From Calvatia gigantea (taxonomy: Eukaryota > Basidiomycota > Agaricomycetes > Agaricales > Lycoperdaceae), in the NCBI GenBank assembly GCA_025093985.1, contig JACAAK010000003.1, positions 930,001 through 994,000 on the forward strand: a stretch of DNA of 64,000 nt. Direction: 5' to 3'. The notes below the pieces were generated by a model that was given only the letters and a program-made list of their open reading frames with translations, ran no database searches and was not told the DNA's origin. The position numbers were made by a program, and so were the translations under genes. Each line of letters starts with the position of its first letter. The stretch's first letter is position 1. Below are positions 26,104 to 38,275 of this stretch, one piece after another.

Positions 26104-27256
26104 ATGGTCAGGAGGAGTATCCAACTGCCTGGTCCTCCATACTGATCAGTGTGAGGGATGTCGATGAAATCGATGAAACCCCACTACTCGTAAAACGGTA
26201 AGCGAAATCACACCGACTACGAGTACCCAACCCCGCAACGGGGAGTGATCACAGGAAATGAATGGGTAGTTAATGTCAGTTGGATCTTTTCGGACCAGCT
26301 GGTATTGTCGACATATTGGATTTTGTTTCATGACCAACTTCGATACCTCGCGGCCAAATATAACTCTATCCGGCGGACTTAGCGATTTCGGGATAACTTC
26401 TTTGTTCCAAACTTTGTACTTTGCTGTGACCTCTGAAGATCTGATGTACATTATGATACCCCACTTCCTTGACTTGTTGGACCTTGGTGCCCGCCTCTTG
26501 CGCGTGATCCACGTCGGTCATCGGACATGATCGAGCTCGCTTATTCCATTCACAAATAGAACGTTTTGTTGATGTTTCGACTGGGGCAACCACGAGGGAC
26601 TTCAAGACCATCACACCTGCCCAAGACTTCTTGGACCTCAGGACACAAAGATGTTACATCGCGAACGGGTCCAGATTCTCAAACAATCTAGAACGAACAA
26701 GAATATCCTACCAAGACAGGGCATCCCCCGACGGCTCAGATCTCAGATTTTAGTCGCGATCACCTTTCAGTGGAATAGGTTTTAATCCTCAAAACCGTCA
26801 CAGGAAGTATGAATAACTAAAGTCTGGGAGAACGCCCTCGAAACCACGAAGCACAACAGGGAGACCCACCGCATCATCAAGCCCCGTCGACCCCACCCCG
26901 AAATCTACCATTACCGAAATCTCCAATGCTAGCATCACCGATGATCCAGCCGCCGAATCTGGAACCGGACCAGAAAAACTCAGTACCCCCTCCAACCCGC
27001 GCAACGGGGCGGTCAAGGCAACGCAGGACCAAACCTGCAGCTACCGACATCTCGCATATTGGCCTCAACACGCAACCATGACGTCGTTGGAGGAGATGCG
27101 ACAAGCGGCCCGCTTTGAAGCTGGTCGATGCTATTAGATTTAGCCGTTGCAGGTGACGTGAGAAATAGAATATGCGGTCGGTGACCCAGTGACACTAGTG
27201 AATATCAACTTGAAGTAGCCTTGTGTGTGGTTCTACACGCTACCCATTCCCCACCC
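26104..27256. other. Intergenic, nothing recognised
   Basis: No domain-bearing frame or repeat that I can support. It ends at the start of NLR4. Confidence 0.4.
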
Positions 27257-29297
27257 ATGTCATTTCTCACTGGTGCCACCAACGTTGTGATAAAAGATTT
27301 CTCAACTGCCCAGTCAGGTACCTGACGGGCCCAAGGGAGCTGGTAAGGGGACTATTTCGCCTGCAAACAGCATATTAACCCAATTGTTGGGTCTCAGAGC
27401 ACTTCGGGAAAGCCTCGATCCCAGGAGCCGCCCATGGTTCTTCAGAGCGCTACCCTCCTTCTATATGTCATCCCGGAACACGTAAAGATTACATCGAGCG
27501 GCTCACGTGGTGGGCTTTGAACACCAACAACTACACCGACCGCATTACATGGGTGAAGGGCCCCGCTGGTGTTGGGAAGTCGGCTGTTGCACAGTCTGTG
27601 TTGAAGCCTTAGGCAACAAACTCGGTGCAAGCTTCTTCTTTTCCTGGCCGAACCACCGCGACGATCCCAACCGTTTCTTTACTTCCGTTGCCTACCAACT
27701 CACTGAGAAATTTACGTCCTACGGCACCTTCCTGGACGATGAAATACATCGTAGACCAACTTTTATCGAAAAGGCACTGCCTCACCAGTTTCGTGACCTG
27801 TTCGTCGCTCCGTTTGCAGACACCGCGGTCGAAGAAGAAGTCTGTGAGCGGGTCATCATCGTGGATGGGCTTGATGAATGTGCTTCTAGAGAGGCACAGG
27901 TCGACATCATCAAGATTGTCGCCGAATCTGTTCGGGCAGGTTCCACCCCTTTCCTTTGGATCTTCCTCAGCCGTCGCGAGCCCAAGATTGTTACGACCTT
28001 CGACCTGCCAGAGGTTCTGTCCATATCTCAACAAATTGACCTCCCCGTATCACGAGAGGTCGACAAGGAGATTCTAATATATCTGGCGGACAAACTCCAG
28101 AACATCGGGCGTGAGCATGATCTCACATTGCCATGGCCTTCTGAGCGGGAAGTCTGGGCTCTTGTTGACTTCTCCGTCGGATTATTCGCTTGCGCTCATG
28201 CCATCATTCGTTTTGTTGGTGCCGACCACCCAGCGGGTCCTGTGGATCAGCTTAATGCTGTTCTTCAGCTGGTGAAGCGCTCCACCACGAGGAGTGGCGA
28301 CCACCCTCTGCCAGCGTTGGACGAGCTTTACACTCTCATCATGGAGCGGGTACCCCCTACAATGCTACAGACCGTGCAGTGGGTTCTCTTGACAACGCGT
28401 ATGCCTACGACATATTATGCATACGAATCTACCAACTTAGCAGGCCTATCCAAACCGCAGTTGGAAAGTGCCTGTCGTTGTCTCCACTCCGTTATCTTTG
28501 TGATAGAAGCTTACCCGGAGCAGATCGCATTTCACCATTCCTCCTTCATGGACTACGCTGAGGATCCAGCCAGGTCTGGGCGCTTTTGCATATGGTCCGA
28601 TTGTGCGGTAACTCTAATGGAGGAGGTCCTTCGCCACTTGGACCAGATCCAGGTTGATGTTGATACTCACGATGAGTGATGGCCTGCCTGCTTGTCTGGA
28701 GATGTTAATGGCCATGTCCATCATAGCCTTATACTGGTATGCTCCTCAGCTTACTCTCACCTGGCCGCACGACCACGAAAACCAATGGCGTTGCTATCAA
28801 AATCATGTCAAGACTTTCTTCAGGATCCTCCCTTCCGTTCACCTGGCGATGACACACAAAAACTCCAGGCTTTGATGGACTTTGAATTCAGAAAACGTTG
28901 CCTTGCTCCGGACTTGCTGACGACTGCCCTCGAGTTTGTAGGGTCCGAATTACTCAGACAGAATGTAGGAATTCCAACGACATGTACATATCTCCACTGA
29001 CATTTGATCTAGCTGGATCTGCAGCCGAGACTGCTTCGCCCTTATAGGAACTGGCGGACTTTTTTCCCGCACATTGGCCATCTGTATGCAATTGGACATG
29101 GAAAGGAGAAAATTCTGCTAGATTCTACGGCACTTCTGTGTTCTCGGGGTGCTTCAATTAGGCCATACTCATCTCGACTTTTTAAGAAATGGGTAAAGCA
29201 GTTGTACGAGGTACGTTATAATAAGTGATGAACGAAAACAAATTGATGAGGCTTTTAGGAATCCAAGCAAGCCAAGAAAATACAGTCGAGTCGATGA
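27257..29297 (+). pseudogene. NACHT NLR-like protein copy 4 (NLR4), nearly complete but broken
   Basis: Best-preserved plus-strand copy. A continuous frame from about 27600 to 28679 carries LGASFFFSWPNHRDDPNRFF, Walker B (VIIVDGLDECAS), WIFLSRREPKIV, LPVSREVDKEI, ALVDFSVGLFACAHAIIRF, YTLIMERVPPTMLQTVQW and HHSSFMDYAEDPARSGRF. Walker A (VKGPAGVGKSA) is intact but one base out of frame, with a missing base near 27597. The N-terminal exon (MSFLTGATNVVIKD) has an extra T at about 27298-27300. The following exon has an extra A, and its acceptor AG appears changed to GG. The tail includes YAIGHGKEKILL and RPYSSRLFKKWVKQLYEV, a donor, and a final exon (29259-29297) ending in TGA. As read it cannot make full-length protein. 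Confidence 0.85.
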
Positions 29298-32105
29298 TAA
29301 CCAAGCAATAACTTTTTTAACTTACGGTCGAGGAACGGAGGCCATTCATGGCATGAGATATACATACGACCGACCCTCCACTTCCTCCCAAATCATGTCT
29401 GCCCTACTACTGTGCTGTCGGAATTTATCGAATTTTTTGTTCATTCTCATCGTATAAACAATGCACACCCCCTCACAGGCCCTTTGAGCGTTTAATTTGA
29501 CCATACATAACCCGTCCCCACCACCTTGAGATACATTATCGGCACGGCGATGGGTTAAAGCATCTCGAGCGAATCGACTCCCTGAGTTGAAGACGCTTGT
29601 CGATGAGGGGCTACAAGCGCAAGTGCGCCGCAACAAGGTGTGATTGGGGCCAGTCTGCCTATTGGTGATGAATCGATGAAGGTCGGTGTCGATCGAGTCA
29701 CTGTTTCGTGGTGAAGCGGTCGAAGTTGGACCGACACACAGGATGAGAGGATCCTTATCGAAAGTCTCCAAGAGGAAGAGACGGCGGGTGTTACTCAGGG
29801 TGTTTGTATTACTTGGACATACTAGTATGATATTTCGTGCAAGTTTAAAATGTCTACTGGCCAAGCTTAGAACAGAGCGACCAGACAACACTGACGTCTT
29901 CGACACCTGCCTTGCCAAAATTTCCTACTCCACATCTGGTCACTTAGTTTCAAAGTTCGCAAAGGCAACGCATGCTTCTAGGCATTGTCATCCGATTTCG
30001 TTGGCGATTTCTGTTGGTGTGCAACGTGCAATCCCTCAGTGAGACCAAACGAGCACTGTTCCATCTCGGTACAACCGGCTGGGCGAATAGGTGCGCGACC
30101 CCGTGCAATGATCAGTCAACAGACCCTTCGCTCTTCAAGGAGGTTGTTCAGTTTTGAAACATGCTTTTTGGTACCCTCCCGTACCCCCTCCCAGGCTCTC
30201 GCCTTTGACAAATGCAGCCAGGGCGGTGTAACGACGACGTACTGATGTCAAAGTCGTAGCAATCATGCTGACATTTGTTTGACCTAGGTCGACGTGGTGA
30301 TTGGTTTCCTTCAAACTGTGTGAATGCAGCAGATGCGGTGAAGAATCCTAAAGATGTATATCTTGTCCAGCCCCCCTCCCAACACCTCTGTATCTGTTTT
30401 ATTAACCCAAAGCGCTCGATGTCCCTACCAACGGGTCCCTAGGATCAAAGATAATTTTGAACTGTACCCAAAATGCGGAGATAAGATGTATTCTTTGTAC
30501 TTTAGATCGGAGTTGTCATGAATACAGAAATGGAGCAATCTGACACCAGTTACTCTTATTTTAGGAGCGAGAGCGGATGATTGATCGCACCTGTGTGGGG
30601 CTCCATAGATAGTACAGGCTGCACCCGCCCTTCATGACTAGTATGTGCGCTCGTGATGCATTCGCGGTGGGATGTGAGTTAGTCGCTGTCATGGGTTCGA
30701 CAATCGAAACTACGAACTCGTAGTCAGGTGAAGGCCCTGTGTCACAACAAAAAGTTCTTGGTTTCTTAAGCGGGTTTCTTGGAGTGTTTCGGGGCCCTGA
30801 TTTGCGCGTTCATAATGTATTAGGAAGCACTGAAGCAGGAGCCTTCGCTTGGACACGATCCCAACTTTTTCTGATGCGGATGCCCGCAACAGCGCGCGCT
30901 TAAGCCGCGGGACAGTCCAATCAAGTTGTTTTGGTTACAGGGAAGACTTCGCGAGAGCCACAACCTTCCCACTCTCCGTGATACCCATTTTTTATTACTG
31001 AATTATTCAGCGTGAGCGGGTGCCAGTGAGGCAGTGAGGCAGCAAACCAACATTGAGGAGGCAGCGGCTAGTAGGACATTCGATATGCGAAGGAAATTTT
31101 GCTTCGAGGAATTATCATTCTAAAGACGTTAGCGAGGCCGCCTTTCCCGGGATTGATTTGACCAACAGAAAAAAAAAAAACGCTGACGGACTTGGTATGA
31201 CAGGAAATTGCAGTCGAGAGAGAGGTCGGCACAGGGCCGCTGCCTGGTTGTCGCTCCACAGTCTTCATTTTACCACATCATACTCAGGTTTGAATGTTGT
31301 TTGGAGGGTCGCTCGGACATATACGGGGATACTTTTGATGGCTTCGCTCACATAAGGTGATGTCCAGTGGGGTGACTTATGCCGGGTGTCAAGGAGTGTA
31401 TCAAAAAAAGAAGCAGTTTCAAGACGAAAGGTTCTTCCTTGGGTCCCACGCACCTATGTCGAGCATGGGAGGTTTTACTTAATTGCCACCGCTTGGCGGA
31501 TCCGGCAAGCGAGAAGAATGTGCTATATCTAAGATGACATTCGTGAGGTGATGACCAGGGAATTTGACTGGCGCAACAAGGTCGAACCACAAACTACAGG
31601 CTGCAGCTTATTCACGTGTGTCCGAGCGGTGACCGGTAGGTTATCAGAGGATGAGTAATAATCCGCTTCAGTGCGGAAGTTAAAAGAAAAAAAAAAGGAG
31701 TGGTGTCGATGAAGGGGAGCTGCGACACAAGCGGGAGGCTGGGTTAATATGGAGCAACGTCGGGTTTGGCTGTGGCAAACACAGGAACGTGACCAGGAAT
31801 GATGACAGTAGCCCAACGATATCAGCTTCTCCCGATTCGAGTAGCACATGCTAGACAAAAGGAAGCTACAGCGCAGGCCCAGGGCTAAAACCCCTCTCAG
31901 AGCGAGGGCCGGGGGGGCGGTGGCGGGCGAGGGGGGATGAAGCTGAATTGCGGTACAGAAATGAATTGAAGCTAAATTGTATGCGTCACAGTAGCTCCGA
32001 ATAAGCAGTCCATACCGAGCAGCCAAGATCCCACAGTTTCCACTTTCACATTTTTCTCATCCCTTTCCTCCACTCCACCATCATCTCTCCCTTCCTCTCT
32101 TCGCC
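29298..32105. other. Intergenic before G-alpha
   Basis: Open frames such as 29346-29918 (-) and 29686-30042 (+) begin with non-ATG codons and show no recognisable domain. A poly-A run at about 31170-31180 and A-rich/G-rich runs at 31680-31700 and 31905-31935 are simple sequence. Immediately upstream of the G-alpha start, 32040-32105 is strongly pyrimidine-rich, as is common in fungal promoters and 5' UTRs. Confidence 0.4.
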
Positions 32106-34118
32106 ATGGGTTCATGTTTGTCTGCGCCGGTGCCATCTGTGGATGTTACTGAGGAAGAGAAGGCTCGCAACAGAGAAATCGACAGGCAGCTCAAGGAGGT
32201 CAGCCTATTCTATCCCTTGACTTTCCCACCCAGCAGGTTGCTGATCATACAATCCCTCGGTTCAGGCAAAGGCCAAAATGGCGTCTCAGGTCAAGGTTAG
32301 CAGTCCCCCATTCATCCAGCCTGTACGCAGCAGGACACACGTTGACCCATACACCAGGTTCTACTGCTGGGGTCAGGCGATTCTGGAAAATCGACCATCC
32401 TCAAGGTCAGCTACCTACCCCACTCCCGCCTGTCTATCACTCTTGCATTCACACACATTCTCCCCTCGACAGCAAATGCGCCTTATCCACAAATTGCCAT
32501 TCTCAACACAGGAAATTGAATCCTACCGGCAGCTCGTGTTTGATAACATCACACGAGGACTGCGGTACCTTCTTGATGCTATGGACGACTTCGAAATCAA
32601 AGTCTCGGAGGCTAATATCCCCAACGTGGAAATTATAGAAAACGTCAAGGATATTGGCGATGGTGAACCCTTCCCGACTCACTGCATCGAGCCCCTGAAG
32701 GCGCTATGGGCGGACCCGAACGTGCAGAGGGCATACGAGAGAGGGAATGAGGCTGCCCTGCCAGAAAAGTTCGTCCTACGGCATATGCTGCCGTCCCTAA
32801 ACCCTGTGTTAACGGCCCCCCTAGTCTTCCCTACTTCTTCGCCGATCTTGATAGGCTGTTCAAATCAAACTACCAGCCTACAGAACAGGATATCATCCGG
32901 TGTCGAGCACGGACGATAGGCATCACTGAAACGTCCTTCCACCTCAAGGACAATGAGCTGCTGATGGTTGATGTTGGTGGACAGAAGAGCGAGCGGAGGA
33001 AGTGGATACACTGTTTCCAAGACGTTACGAGTATACTATTTTTGGTCAGCCTCAGTGGATATGACCAATGTCTAGTAGAAGATAAGGATGCGGTATGTGG
33101 TTATGTTCCTACCCAACTCAACTCCCTGATACTGACACTCCGTTATGCAGAATCAAATGCAGGACGCAATGACAATTTGGGACTCAATATGCCATTCGCA
33201 ATGGTTTAAGCAGACATCTATTGTGAGTATCCTTAGTTCCTGTTTCCCTGCCCCCGATCGCCTGTCACCATCAAGCCACTCCATTCGTTCCTGCCATAAC
33301 TTCTCGACATGGTGTCGTTACACTCTCACACTCCACGACTTGCTTACCTACCCGCGAGCACGGATGCTAACGTCATGAACAGATACTATTTCTCAACAAA
33401 AACGATCTTTTTGAGAAGAAGGTGCCGACTTCGGACATCAAAAGTTTCTTCCCTGTACGTAACTTTTTTTTCTCTGTTCTTCAGGATTCCAGACAGACTC
33501 TGACGTAAATTATAAATCTATTGTTCCTCGTTCTTTGATCCTGGTGGTATGGCTTGTAGGATTACGACGGTGAACCAGGAGATGTAAGAGCTGGGAGGGA
33601 CTACTTTAAACGACGATTTGCCAAGTTGGCACAGAAGGCTGGTAGGTCAAAAGAACGAGAGATTTATATCCAGTGAGTTTCCCAATCCTTGTCTCACGAC
33701 ATCCCTGTTGGTCTCTTGGGTATGCTGAAACGTTACTAACACACTATGACCTGACTGTATAGTATCACAACGGCAACGGATACGGCTATGTTGAGGGTTG
33801 TAATGGCCGCCGTCGAAGGTTAGCTTCTTCACTGTGATCCTCAGCCTGGTTAACTAACCACGATGCTTCTACCCTTCTCCGAACCTCACCTGATCCTCAG
33901 AGTGAGTGTTCCTTTTCGTTCTTGGTGTTCTTTGGTTTCTTTTTATCCTTCCTTCTCTGATGCGAGGGTTCGCAGTCCGAAATGGACATACTCAACCCTT
34001 ATTTCGCTCACCCCGTTCATCTGCTGAATGAGTGGACAACCGTTTCTTACGACACTGCTCTATTCCCCCACCTAGTATCATCCTGCGTTCAAATCTTGAG
34101 GTTGCGGCGCTCATATAG
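32106..34118 (+). CDS. Heterotrimeric G-protein alpha subunit
   Basis: Membrane-anchored GTPase coupling GPCRs to cAMP or MAPK signalling. Exons: 32106-32198, 32266-32295, 32358-32405, 32473-32768, 32825-33092, 33151-33222, 33383-33454, 33560-33672, 33763-33818, a proposed 1-nt exon at 33901, and 34076-34118, giving 363 residues, the usual length. MGSCLS provides the N-myristoylation Gly2 and a palmitoylation Cys4. P-loop GSGDSGKST is at about 46-54, the catalytic Arg at about 183 with switch I RARTIG, DVGGQK with Gln at about 209, NKND at about 274-277 and TTAT near the end; the C-terminus is NLEVAALI. Family members usually have GAGESGKST, KTTG and TCAT, so this is a somewhat divergent paralogue. 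There is no cysteine four from the end, so no pertussis-toxin site. I see no frameshift if the micro-exon is used. Confidence 0.92.
33901..33901 (+). other. Proposed single-nucleotide exon of the G-alpha gene
   Basis: The penultimate coding exon ends in phase 1 (GAA G) at 33818 and the last exon starts with T (T ATC ATC CTG) at 34076. The conserved sequence E-D-I-I-L needs exactly one further base, A. The only matching site in the intervening DNA is a single A at 33901, between a good acceptor (TGATCCTCAG, 33891-33900, with a CTAAC-like branch sequence at 33853-33859) and a perfect donor (GTGAGT from 33902). Direct joining of the two exons would shift the frame and lose the conserved C-terminus. 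Confidence 0.7.
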
Positions 34119-36892
34119 CTTATTACTCGCCTCCTCTCTTTGTGGATGGTTTATATTTATGCAATCACCATGATCTTCCTTTTCACACACACCCCGTTGC
34201 GACACCGCCTCATTTTTGCTCTGGTTCTGCTTTCGCTTGCTCTGCCTTTTATGATTTGCTTCTTCTCTCCTCATATGGTGTATCATCAACTCTATGATCT
34301 GGACGTCTTATTGATGGCATCTTTTCTTTTTCTTTTCATATCTCATCATCTTCAAAACGTGAATCAACCAATCAAACTCCAAAAATAATAAACATATGGG
34401 CGCTCATGATATTATTCGGAATCAACCACCCAATGAACGCTCATCTATACCAATTTATCAAATGGTGCGGAATATCGGTATTTTGGGGATCTGGCGGGAC
34501 GGAACCACGCAACTACGCAAACATGTTCAACAAATCAACCTTGGATCTGGGATATTCCCTGAATGGGTGGGATTGTGTCATTTTGGTGAAACGGAATACA
34601 CACAAACCATGCGTTCGTCCACCCTCGCCTTCCCCTTCTTTCCACTTGATCTTTCGTCATCCATGCCATCATGCGCATCACATCCATATGAAACTCATTT
34701 ATGCTCTTACGGAAACCTTAAACTATGCTTCTACAATCAATATGAATCCTCAAACCCCCCACCCCTCCCGAACAACTTCTAATGGACGCTGCGTCGTGCC
34801 GCGTGTTTCGCTATCACCCGGAACCCCCCCTCCCCCCTCGTAATATTCGGGTGCGGTCATTTCGTTCTAACTTTCACCCCGCCATTCACTCCCGGCCGCC
34901 GACACCCCGCCTGCCCTACCCCTGGCGTAACCGTCGTCGTGGCTCCCGCTGTCCACTGTCCACTGTCCGTTGTCCGCCGACGCTAATCGTTTCGTAACCT
35001 TATCAATTGACTCCCTATCGGGGTTTGAATTCGTATCTACCAACAACCTCTGGTTGTGTTTACTTGGTCCTCTCTGGTGGCTCATGGAAAATTTGGAATG
35101 TCGACTTCGCCCTATTTTGGGTTGGCGCACACCCCTTAAATCCGCATCTTGGGTTGATCCCCATCCCTCTCGTGGTGTTGGTGTCCCTTGCGGATGACGT
35201 TTGGGTAACTTGTCCCTGTGCTAAACCTAAATGGCGGCCTCCGTGTCTCCTTCCGCTCTGGTGTCCGCTCCTCTCCCCCTCCTTGGCGTGATTTTGCGAC
35301 GACCGTTGACCGGGTGCTGTTTGGGCATTGGCTTCTCTTCGTGCTGTCGTGTCCATCTATGACTCCTGTCAACGTGAACCACATGGTTTATGTGCGCTCA
35401 TATCGACCTTTCCCCCATATCCCCGCGGCGGACCCCCCTTTTTCCTTGATAACCATCCTATCATATCCTGATATGTCGCCCCGCACTTATACACATGCAC
35501 AACTCTCCCGTTTAATTGTTGGTATCTGCTATTTTTGGTTGTGCCTTGCTATTTTTTGCACCCAACTATCGGTGTATACCTATTATCTAATCTCTCCATC
35601 CTTGTGTCCCCACTTCCGACCACCTAACTCGTCTGCTCATTCCCACTGCCACACATGAAATGATTACAATCGCAACCACCACACCGCCCTATATGAACTC
35701 GAACGGATTATTATTTTTGCGTATCTTGGCACCCGGCTATTCCTGACCGGCTTGTCCGCTACGGTTCCCTATTGTCGCTCTTCAATCGAAATGTTATTTT
35801 ACCGATCTCCTGGTCTATAGTACGATCGTGAGCCGGAACGTAAGTGAAAAATTTTGTGTTGCTTGTTGGAACGTGTGGGTCCTGACTTGACCATTCATTT
35901 TCTCCGTTCTTTGCGCGCTTTTTCTTCTGGCTCCGTGACGACCCTGGTTGACCTGACTTTTTCTGTTGCTTGTGTATTCTAGATTCGGGCCGTGATGCTA
36001 TAAATAACACGTTTTGAATATCGGAGTGTCGTCGTCGGAGGCGTTTGCGGTTGCAGTGGCGCCCACCTTCTCAGACCAGAGTACCAAGTAACCAACTGCC
36101 GATTTCCTGTCAGCTTTCGCCTTCACCACTTCTCGTCCCTCCTATGCCTTCTGGAATGCCAACCGCTGAGCAGGACTCGGCGATCCATGCCTATCTTTCA
36201 CTTCCGGCGGCCACCAAGGTGTATAGTGTCGTTCGGTCGTATCCTTACCTGGTCCATCTTTCTCATCCATTGTGATACTTTACTCCTTTCTCGTCCTCAT
36301 CAACATTCTTTCCGCCTCCGGTGGTTCCACCTATCCCCCGACTCCACCGCACCACTTTGATCCAATCACCCCAACGCCCACGTATCTGTTATTATGTCCC
36401 TTACTCGACTCCGGTGGCACCCAAAATTACAATCAAAACTGCTTGATTAGCTCAATTTAACATCCGTTTCTCTCGCTATCTGCTTTGGTTTTTCGTACAA
36501 GCCCATTTCCGGGGCTCATACTGTACGTTCCGATAATTCGCTGCCCTTATACCACGTCATGCCTTGCTTACCACCTACTCCCGTATTGTCGTCCGTCTGC
36601 TCACTCGGTAAATGTCATGTAATTTGTTGGTCCTCTTGAAATTTCCTCAATGAATAGATACCCCCCCGGCCGTAACCTCCCGGCTCCGAGCAGCGCGTAA
36701 AATCGCCCCGATAGTAATCATATCAGATCACCATACAGCAATGCTACTTTTTCCAAGGCCCTGCTAGCAAACACGGCTGTGATCTCATCTTTAAATTGGC
36801 AATAAAGCATGAAGTAGTCAAAATACGAATCGCAGCGTATCGTACTCAAGACCTCAAGTACACAATATTTTAAAATACACACAGGCTCCACC
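34119..36892. other. Pyrimidine-rich region without recognisable genes
   Basis: From about 34600 to 36650 the plus strand is strongly C+T rich (one 60-base line at 34861 has about 16 purines), far more asymmetric than the neighbours. Frames such as 35218-35658 reflect this bias and match no domain. A small tandem repeat of CTGTCCA units lies at about 34948-34970. There are no terminal repeats I could pair. It may be a decayed mobile element or long non-coding segment. Confidence 0.4.
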
Positions 36893-38027
36893 TCATACGC
36901 TGCTGATCGTGCTTCTATTACTATCCTCGCCGGAGGACCTGGCGAACTCTATGGGGGGAATGGGATTCTCTGAACGAGGGGATTCATTCCGGTTTCGTGC
37001 AACCCGAACTTGGATAAGGAGGTGGGCCATCAACTGGGAAAATTAATGAGCATCGGGATACCCTTCCAAACAAAAACATACCCCTGCCTGTGCCAGGCAC
37101 GGAAGAAGCAACCTCCATGCGCTTTCGTGACCAATAAAGAGTCCAAGGAATATGAATGAGATTAAAGAATATAATGCATAACTTTGGACAAGGACGTGAA
37201 TGAGAAAGGTGTAAGGACCTGAGAGTTCTGTGGAATCATTCCCGAAATCGGCCCTCAGTTTCTTTCGTTGCTGAAGAAGTTTGGCGACCATCAGAGAAGA
37301 CATGGACAACCTGGCCGAAACGCAGAAAGGAAAATGTTGCAAAACTTTAAGCTCGAGAAAGGACGAGAAAAGGATGAGGTATACACCAGTCCCTGGAGAA
37401 CCGTTCCCGTTAACGAGTGGGGCAGAATCCAGAAACGTTCTCACCTATGGACGACAAGAGAAAGATAGTTGGGAATGACACTATCCACAAAACCTCTCCC
37501 TCGTGGATAATATATCAGGAAGCATTGATACAGCTAATTCAGCGAGATATGAGTTCAAGAGGCGCCCCGAACATAGCGAAACACTGACCATCAAGGCTTC
37601 TAGAATCCAAGCGGATCCGAGCCCGGAGGCCCAATCAATCACCCAAATGCCTTTCAATTTGGCATTATCCATCCAAGCCACGAACCCGTCCGGGAAATCG
37701 TGATATTCGGTAAAACCGACGTAAGCTGCATAGATTTCAAGGAACAGATAGACGGACGTTGAAGCAAATGCCAACCACGTTGTCACATGTGTCCACAACT
37801 TCGTTCTTCTTGTCCTGGGGCTGTCACCTCCTTGGGGCCGGGTTGCCATGAACTGAGCGAGGAGGTAGAGATTGCATGCTGGGGGGTAGGAGCATTACCC
37901 CAAAGGGATGATACCGATAAGTCAGTCCCTTTGGAACAGAAATACTTCAAATTTCACCGTAAAACACAATTGCAGCGCAGGTGCCGATCAAGTAGAATTT
38001 ATCAGCCAGTTGCAGTCTCGGGGCCAT
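36893..38027 (-). CDS. Multi-pass membrane protein A (agaricomycete family)
   Basis: Predicted integral membrane protein of a family expanded in mushrooms; molecular function unknown. The start (MAPRLQLADKFYLIGTCAAI) is at 38027. Exons rejoin across short introns: CNLYLLAQFMATRPQGG and TTWLAFASTSVYLFLEIYAA; after an intron, LYQCFLIYYPRGRGF and VIPNYLSLVV; after another, GTGVYLILFSS, PYTFLIHVLVQSYALYSLI and FIFLGLFIGHESAWRLLLP; finally LMAHLLIQVRVARNRNE and a short polar C-terminus ending in TGA at 36893-36895. I count about six or seven hydrophobic segments. The conserved blocks and exon pattern match genes B, C and D, but A is the most divergent. No frame disruption is seen. It resembles DUF6533/DUF6534-type proteins; that assignment is a guess. 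Confidence 0.7.
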
Positions 38028-38275
38028 GAAATGTATTTATCTGGACTCTAGAACTCCGACCAACTTTATACGTGATACTGAAGGCAGTACAAAGGATATT
38101 TTCGTCCTCCCCCCGGTGAAACACGATGGCAAGGCGTGGAATAGTCAATGATTAACGATCGCCTTATCGTACTTATAGAAGGTCAAGTACATCGTTATGC
38201 ACTCTTCATTATTGCCGCTCCAGAGGTTTTCTTTTATTACATGATGGCGCCGATGGCTTGTTGGAGGGCTCCACC

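Noticed and set aside
29346..29918. 190-codon minus-strand open frame downstream of NLR4
   Set aside because: Begins at a TTG codon, no domain, no splice logic; treated as chance.
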